In this document: piece by piece, positions 59,726 to 64,000 of the stretch
How the letters are laid out: every line of letters starts with the position of its first letter
How positions within the stretch are numbered: position 1 is the stretch's first letter
Origin: Kiritimatiellota bacterium
GTDB taxonomy: Bacteria > Verrucomicrobiota > Kiritimatiellia > Kiritimatiellales > Tichowtungiaceae
Assembly: GCA_014381785.1 (NCBI GenBank)
Contig: JACNKZ010000035.1
Location: 1 to 64,000, forward strand
Direction of reading: 5' to 3'
Length of the DNA stretch: 64,000 nucleotides
Notes under the pieces: generated by a model
What the model saw: the letters and a program-made list of their open reading frames with translations, nothing else
What the model was told of the DNA's origin: nothing
Databases searched by the model: none
Translations under genes and position numbers: made by a program

Positions 59726-61174
59726 TCAGCTCATATCCGCCATGCCGATCAGTTCGGCTTTTACCTGTTTCCAGTTTTTGGCGGTCATTCCTTGAAGCTT
59801 TTCGAGAATCCACGGCGGCACCGTCCGGGCGGTCGGTTCGGGTTCGTTCAGAGTCAGCACCCCCGCAGTCCGGCGGGCGGTCTCTTCGTTTACGTGCGTA
59901 TAGTGTGCGGTCATTGCCGGGTTGCTGTGCCCTATCACGTTCTGAATGACGGCTTGCGGAGTTCCGGCGGCGGCGTGCAATGAAACCCATGTATGGCGCA
60001 GGCTATGAAAACCAACTTCAACAACGGCGCGTTTGCAGGTCGGCTTTGCGCCTTTCTTCCCGCCCTCTTCCCATGCCTTCAGCGCGGCTTCGTAGGCTTC
60101 TTTTCCGGTGCCTTCTTTGACGGTCTGAATCCCGCAGGCTTTGAAGTGTTCCTGAATCTCGTTTGTAATATCTCCCCGGCGTGTATAAGAGCCTTTGCTG
60201 TTCTGGTGCGTGTAGCTTGCGGCGTAGTCCGGCAGAACATACCCTTTGCGTTTGGTCTTTGGAGTTTCGGAAAGCTTGGCAGTCAGGGCGGCGGGAATAC
60301 CGATCAGAACAGGCTTGCCGTTCTTCGCGGTCTTGTTCGGCACCCGGCGAATCAGTCCACGGTCTAAATCGACTTCTCCCCAAGTCAGGGTGCAACAATC
60401 CCCCAAGCGCAGGCCTGTGAAGGTGCCGATACAAAGCAGGGTTTGCAGGTCGCCCATTGCGGCTTCCAGAATCTCTTTGAGTTCGGCAAGGGTCAGTTCC
60501 CGGCGGCTGTTCGTTTTAAGATTCTTGCGGCGTATCTTTTCAAACGGGTTTGCTTTCAGTCCGGCGGTATCCTGTAGCACCCGGCAGAACAGCTTTAAAA
60601 AGCCGATATGCTTGTTGAAGGTGTTAGGGCTTGCCGTTCCCCCGTTCAGGGTCGCGGCGTAGTCTTGCGCGTGTTTCGGGGTAATATCGCGCAGGGCTTG
60701 CGGCTTCGGGTCTTGTGCAGAAAGCCACTTTTCAAAGCGTTGCCAGTGTCCGGCATAATCGCGCAGGGTATCGTCTCCGGTGTCGGGGCGGTCAGGGCTT
60801 TGCAGATACGTTTCCCAAGCTTCGGTAATCGGCAGAACCGGGGCGGCTTCTTCAATGGCCTGTTCCGTTTCTGTTTTGGCTTGTGCATAGGCGGCGGTCA
60901 AAGATTGAAGCTGTGCTTCCCGATTTCCTGCCCGCAGGGGGGCGGTCAGTCGCTTGCGTTCGGCTTCGGCTTTCCGCAGGTCGGTGATTGGTTTCCCGTC
61001 CGTCCCGGTCAGGGCGTGCCGTTGCCGTTTGCCTTCGATGGTGTATTGAATCCAGAAAACCCCCGGCGTTTTAGAATCAAAGCGGTATTCCTGCCCGTCT
61101 TTGCTTCGTTTGTACAGTCTCCCGGTACCGCGTGCGCTTCTGGTCTTTGCTTTTGACTTGTCAGCCTTTGCCAT
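59726..61174 (-). CDS. int: tyrosine integrase of the element
   Basis: A 482-residue phage-type integrase. An N-terminal arm-binding region (about 1-115) leads to a core-binding SAM-like domain (115-215). The catalytic domain has R256 (TGLRLGD), K281/K284, H390-xx-R393 (HSLRHTW), H416 (IGHS) and nucleophile Y425 (AHYTH). All catalytic residues are present. It starts 133 bases from the right attachment site, as expected for the enzyme that integrated the element into tRNA-Arg. Long for the family because of inserts near 310-385. Confidence 0.93.
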   Translation of the reverse strand: MAKADKSKAKTRSARGTGRLYKRSKDGQEYRFDSKTPGVFWIQYTIEGKRQRHALTGTDGKPITDLRKAEAERKRLTAPLRAGNREAQLQSLTAAYAQAKTETEQAIEEAAPVLPITEAWETYLQSPDRPDTGDDTLRDYAGHWQRFEKWLSAQDPKPQALRDITPKHAQDYAATLNGGTASPNTFNKHIGFLKLFCRVLQDTAGLKANPFEKIRRKNLKTNSRRELTLAELKEILEAAMGDLQTLLCIGTFTGLRLGDCCTLTWGEVDLDRGLIRRVPNKTAKNGKPVLIGIPAALTAKLSETPKTKRKGYVLPDYAASYTHQNSKGSYTRRGDITNEIQEHFKACGIQTVKEGTGKEAYEAALKAWEEGGKKGAKPTCKRAVVEVGFHSLRHTWVSLHAAAGTPQAVIQNVIGHSNPAMTAHYTHVNEETARRTAGVLTLNEPEPTARTVPPWILEKLQGMTAKNWKQVKAELIGMADMS

Positions 61175-61224
61175 GATGAACCCCCTTGTTTGTATCTGCT
61201 CCGAAGCGTTCCCGAAAAGCAGAG

Positions 61225-61262
61225 AATAAACAAGTTAAATCCACCTTAAGCCACGAAGGTTT
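61225..61262. repeat. arm-type repeat near right end of element
   Basis: Nearly identical to 55037-55073, including CCACCTTAAGCCACGAAG. It lies between the integrase start and the right attachment site. Confidence 0.65.
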
Positions 61263-61306
61263 TCACCATAACCCTATGAATAAAGGCTAAAGTCTGTTTT
61301 TAAAAT

Positions 61307-61354
61307 GGATTCCTAATCCGTAGGTCGTAGGTTCAAATCCTATCCGGGGCACCA
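61307..61354 (+). repeat. attachment site, distal side (48-bp direct repeat)
   Basis: Exact copy of the last 48 bases of tRNA-Arg(CCT) without the 5' half, marking the end of the element 20 bases before the topB stop codon. Confidence 0.93.
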
Positions 61355-61374
61355 CCATTGCCTTCTTGAAACGC

Positions 61375-63456
61375 CTACCCTTTTGCGGGGCGGGCCTTTT
61401 TCTTTTCGGACTTTTGACGGTCGGCGGAAGGCAGGCGCAAGTCCATCAGATCGCCCTGGGTGGAGAGGATCAGCAGGCGGGTTTCGTCGCCAATATGCAC
61501 CGGATACGGAAGAACACGCATCTGCAGCATCACTTGCACCTGGTTGGCGGTCAGGGTTAAATTTTTATAAACGGGGTTGAGCACGAATTTACAGCCTTCT
61601 TTCCATCCGGAACAGCCGTAAGCCGTTTTGCCTTTGATGACTTCTTTTCCGCACCGCGGACAGGCCCCGACGCGGTTCAAGTCGAGCTGACCGGTGCGGC
61701 CGGTTTCGATGACACCGCGGATGTAGTCGCTGATGCCGCCCATGAAGTCGGCATCGTTCAGTTCGGAGCGCTCAATCTGTTTGAGCTTTTCTTCCCATTC
61801 GCCGGTCATTTCCGGCGATTTCAGGAGCGGGTCCTGAATCAGCGCGATCAGGCAGCGGCCCATATCGGTGGCGCGGATCTGTTTTTTCTCGCGCCGGATG
61901 TAATTGCGGCGCAACAGCGTTTCAATAATGGCGGCGCGGGTGGCGGGTGTGCCGATGCCGCGTTCCTTTAAGGCTTCGCGCAGCGAGTCGTCGTCGACCC
62001 ATTTTCCGGCGGCTTCCATGGCGCCGAGCAGGGAGTTTTCGCTAAAGGCCTGCGGCGGCTTGGTTTTGCCCTCGCGCAAATCCGGCTCGTGGGGGCCTGC
62101 TTCTCCCTTCTGAAAATCGGGCAGTTCTTGATCGTCGTCCTTCTTCTTTTTCTTCGGGAAAAGAGCGGTCCAGCCGGGTTCAATAATCTGGGTGCCTTTG
62201 GCTTGAAATTCGACTTCGGCGGAAACGCCGTCAACGGTGGTGATATTTTTGACGCATTCCGGATAGAAGGCGGCGATGAACTGAGTGACCACCGCGCTGT
62301 AGACGATCTGTTCGTTCCCGCCGAGATTCCCCGGCAGGATACCGGTGGGGATAATGGCATGATGATCGGTCACTTTTTTGTCGTCGATGATGCGCTTGGT
62401 GAATGGCAGGTCCGCTAGATTGAGATGCGCGATCTGCTCGCCGCGGATTTTTTCCAACCCTTGGAAAATTTTAGGAATGCGCGGCTGCATATCTTTATTG
62501 AGGTAGCGCGAATCGGTTCGTGGATAGGTGACGAGCTTGGATTCGTAGAGAGTTTGGGTGGCGGCCAATGTGTCGGCGGCGGAAAGGCCGTGGGCTTTAT
62601 TGACTTCGCGCTGCAGGGTGGTGAGGTCAAACAGCTGCGGCGGCTGTTCGGTTTTCTTTTTACCGCCGACCCCGGTGATCTCAAACGGCTGGCCGGTGAT
62701 TTTCTCCAACAGCGGTTGGGCATTCTCTAGAGTCTGGAAACGGTCGCCGGTGTATTTAAAGGTGACGTCGCGATACTGAGTGGTCAGCTCCCAGAACGGC
62801 TTGGCGCGGAACTGGTCGATTTCGTCGTCGCGCTGAACAATCATGGCGAGCACAGGCGTCTGCACCCGGCCGACGCTCCAGAGAACACGGTCGTCGCCGC
62901 CGCCAATACGGCCGTGGCGGACGGTATGGTAGCGGGTGGCGTTGAGTCCGACGATCCAGTCGGATTCACTGCGGCAGCGCGCGGCGGCATAGAGCGCGTC
63001 GTATTCGTGGCCGTCTTTGAGGTTTTTAAAGGCCTCTTCGATGGCGTCGGGCGTGAGCGAGTTGAGCCAGAGGCGGCGGATCGGTTTTTCTTCGCAATTC
63101 GATAGAGCAAGGATGTAGCGGAAGATGAGCTCCCCTTCCCGCCCGGCATCCGTCGCGCAGACAATTTCTTCGGCTTCCTCACAGAGCCGTTTGATCACCC
63201 CGAACTGTTCGTCGACCCCGCGGTTGCTGATGAGCTTGAGCCTAAATTCATCCGGCACAAACGGCAGGGTGTCGAGCGACCAGCGCTGGAGCGCGGGATC
63301 GTATTCGCCCGGCTCTTGAAGCGTCACCAGATGCCCAAACGCCCAGGTAATGGCGCAACCGCGCCCTTCAATATAGCCGTTTTTTTTGTCGGTGATTTTG
63401 AGCACCTTGGCGATATCTCGGGCGACCGACGGCTTTTCTGTGATGACAACTTTCAT
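61375..63456 (-). CDS. topB: DNA topoisomerase III (type IA)
   Basis: A 693-residue type IA topoisomerase. The Toprim domain opens KVVITEKPSVARDIAKVL, and the cleavage domain has SDWIVGLNATRY and the nucleophile Tyr in VTYPRTDSRYL near residue 320. A C-terminal four-cysteine zinc finger (CPRCGKE...CSGWKEGC near 640) is present. The ATG at 63456 matches the family start; an earlier one adds 17 residues. One TTCCAA/TTGGAA palindrome is in frame at codons 331-335 (FQGLE), close to the active-site helix. Its 3' end is 20 bases from the element boundary. Confidence 0.9.
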   Translation of the reverse strand: MKVVITEKPSVARDIAKVLKITDKKNGYIEGRGCAITWAFGHLVTLQEPGEYDPALQRWSLDTLPFVPDEFRLKLISNRGVDEQFGVIKRLCEEAEEIVCATDAGREGELIFRYILALSNCEEKPIRRLWLNSLTPDAIEEAFKNLKDGHEYDALYAAARCRSESDWIVGLNATRYHTVRHGRIGGGDDRVLWSVGRVQTPVLAMIVQRDDEIDQFRAKPFWELTTQYRDVTFKYTGDRFQTLENAQPLLEKITGQPFEITGVGGKKKTEQPPQLFDLTTLQREVNKAHGLSAADTLAATQTLYESKLVTYPRTDSRYLNKDMQPRIPKIFQGLEKIRGEQIAHLNLADLPFTKRIIDDKKVTDHHAIIPTGILPGNLGGNEQIVYSAVVTQFIAAFYPECVKNITTVDGVSAEVEFQAKGTQIIEPGWTALFPKKKKKDDDQELPDFQKGEAGPHEPDLREGKTKPPQAFSENSLLGAMEAAGKWVDDDSLREALKERGIGTPATRAAIIETLLRRNYIRREKKQIRATDMGRCLIALIQDPLLKSPEMTGEWEEKLKQIERSELNDADFMGGISDYIRGVIETGRTGQLDLNRVGACPRCGKEVIKGKTAYGCSGWKEGCKFVLNPVYKNLTLTANQVQVMLQMRVLPYPVHIGDETRLLILSTQGDLMDLRLPSADRQKSEKKKARPAKG
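62452..62466. repeat. dispersed palindrome TTCCAANNNTTGGAA inside topB
   Basis: Exact copy in frame on the minus strand, encoding Phe-Gln-Gly-Leu-Glu. Confidence 0.9.
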
Positions 63457-64000
63457 AGATGAAGGCTCATTGTATTGAGCCGTTCTCTTCAAGAACACCC
63501 CAAACATCTATTTTTTGACAGGATTACAGGATAAGAACTAAACCACTAATCCACACTAATCGGGATATGGGACTGAATAAAACAAAACGACCGAAAACAA
63601 CGGGAAAAACACAAGTTCGCTTGTGTTCTGCCGCGGGCTTTCGGTCAATGTTCCGTCTCAGCGGAACAGCCGCCCCGCGGCGGCCTGTTTTCTTCTTTTC
63701 TCGTCCTGCGCCCACGCTTACAGCGTGGCAAGCTTTCGTGGCGAATTGCCTCCCCATCCCGTTAATCCTGTTTATCCCGTCAAAATATATTCCAGAGATG
63801 TTTTTCTTTTTAGTACTGACTTGAAAACTGAACGCCCTCAAACACCCGTGGTGGACCGAACCATTGGAAAAGTCAATGAAAGGTTGCCTGTCCGCGGCAG
63901 GAAGAGTAAAAATCGAGCCGTTAGGTGGAACGGTTGCATAAAAACATAAAGATGTCCGTTCCAGTTGAGATGATGAATCACACCAGAAGGAGATGATCAG
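63457..64000. other. intergenic region upstream of topB to window end
   Basis: No convincing gene. It contains GACAGGATTACAGGAT (63516-63531) and CCACTAATCCACACTAATC (63543-63561) units of the repeat B/C type, and a GTTCCG/CGGAAC hairpin next to CCGCC/GGCGG (about 63648-63682). AGAAGGAG at the very end could be the ribosome binding site of a gene starting beyond the window. Confidence 0.45.

Larger units (their letters stand above)
54884..61354. mobile_element. 6.4-kb integrative element in tRNA-Arg(CCT)
   Basis: It is bounded by perfect 48-bp direct repeats. The content is a non-coding left end of about 0.7 kb, a PD-(D/E)XK-type gene on the plus strand, and a minus-strand operon. The operon holds an excisionase-like gene, two unknown genes and a short family-A DNA polymerase; the integrase gene is next to the right end. 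No structural phage genes, relaxase, primase or transposase are present. It could be a phage satellite, a plasmid-like integrative element, or a new small class. Arm-type repeats lie inside both ends. Confidence 0.88.

Noticed and set aside
54884..61354. Element as an ordinary prophage or ICE
   Set aside because: No capsid, portal, terminase, tail, relaxase or type IV secretion gene fits in the 6.4 kb. A degraded remnant cannot be excluded, but all its frames are intact and tightly overlapped.
63524..63949. Small frames at the window end
   Set aside because: All are Arg/Pro-rich shadows in a repeat-bearing intergenic region with no start signals.

Overview
The window looks like a chromosomal segment of a PVC-superphylum bacterium, most plausibly Kiritimatiellota or a close relative. 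This is an inference from gene content and was not tested by any search. It rests on secreted GH16 glucanases with C-terminal sorting-like tails, a PEGA-domain protein, a TonB/B12 uptake operon, a complete type IV pilus locus, and many short intergenic repeat families. Most genes are ordinary chromosomal ones.

Layout. 1-6066: an incomplete secreted protein and two secreted GH16 (laminarinase-type) glucanases. 6183-14942: ppa, lpdA, an EamA transporter, a PEGA protein, hisG, a 29-residue bS22/mS38-like protein, a TPR lipoprotein and fmt. 14960-25759: a membrane glycosyltransferase, an NtrC-type two-component pair, an endonuclease/exonuclease/phosphatase protein, recD2, a lone receiver and a NarL-type two-component pair. 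25871-37123: a type IV pilus operon in the order retraction ATPase, secretin, assembly ATPase, platform protein, pilin, PilM/N/O/P-like proteins and three minor-pilin-type proteins. 37223-44111: a lone receiver, tRNA-Tyr, a hypothetical gene, and a cobalamin riboswitch driving btuB-btuF-[nuclease-like gene]-btuD-btuC. 44227-52355: an orphan HisKA protein, coaX, a second nuclease-like gene, nadC, an AI-2E family permease, leuD, leuC and an M48 protease. 52356-54854: an AbiE toxin-antitoxin pair among repeats. 54855-61354: tRNA-Arg(CCT) with a 6.4-kb integrated element. 61375-63456: topoisomerase III.

Three things stand out. First, the element at tRNA-Arg is bounded by a 48-bp duplication of the tRNA 3' part. 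It carries a tyrosine integrase, an excisionase-like gene, two unknown genes, a short family-A DNA polymerase lacking an exonuclease, and a PD-(D/E)XK protein as likely cargo. Second, two paralogous GxxExxY-type (PD-(D/E)XK) genes interrupt the B12 and nadC-coaX gene clusters. Each is wrapped in its own short inverted repeat pair, and a gene-less copy of one repeat pair lies between btuD and btuC. The repeats supply start or stop codons. This looks like a small gene-carrying repeat unit. Third, the palindrome TTCCAANNNTTGGAA occurs eleven times exactly, six of them inside coding sequences and usually read as Phe-Gln-x-Leu-Glu. A longer form with an internal GGCGCG/CGCGCC hairpin sits at three gene ends.

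All family assignments come from reading motifs in the translated sequence. No database search was run.
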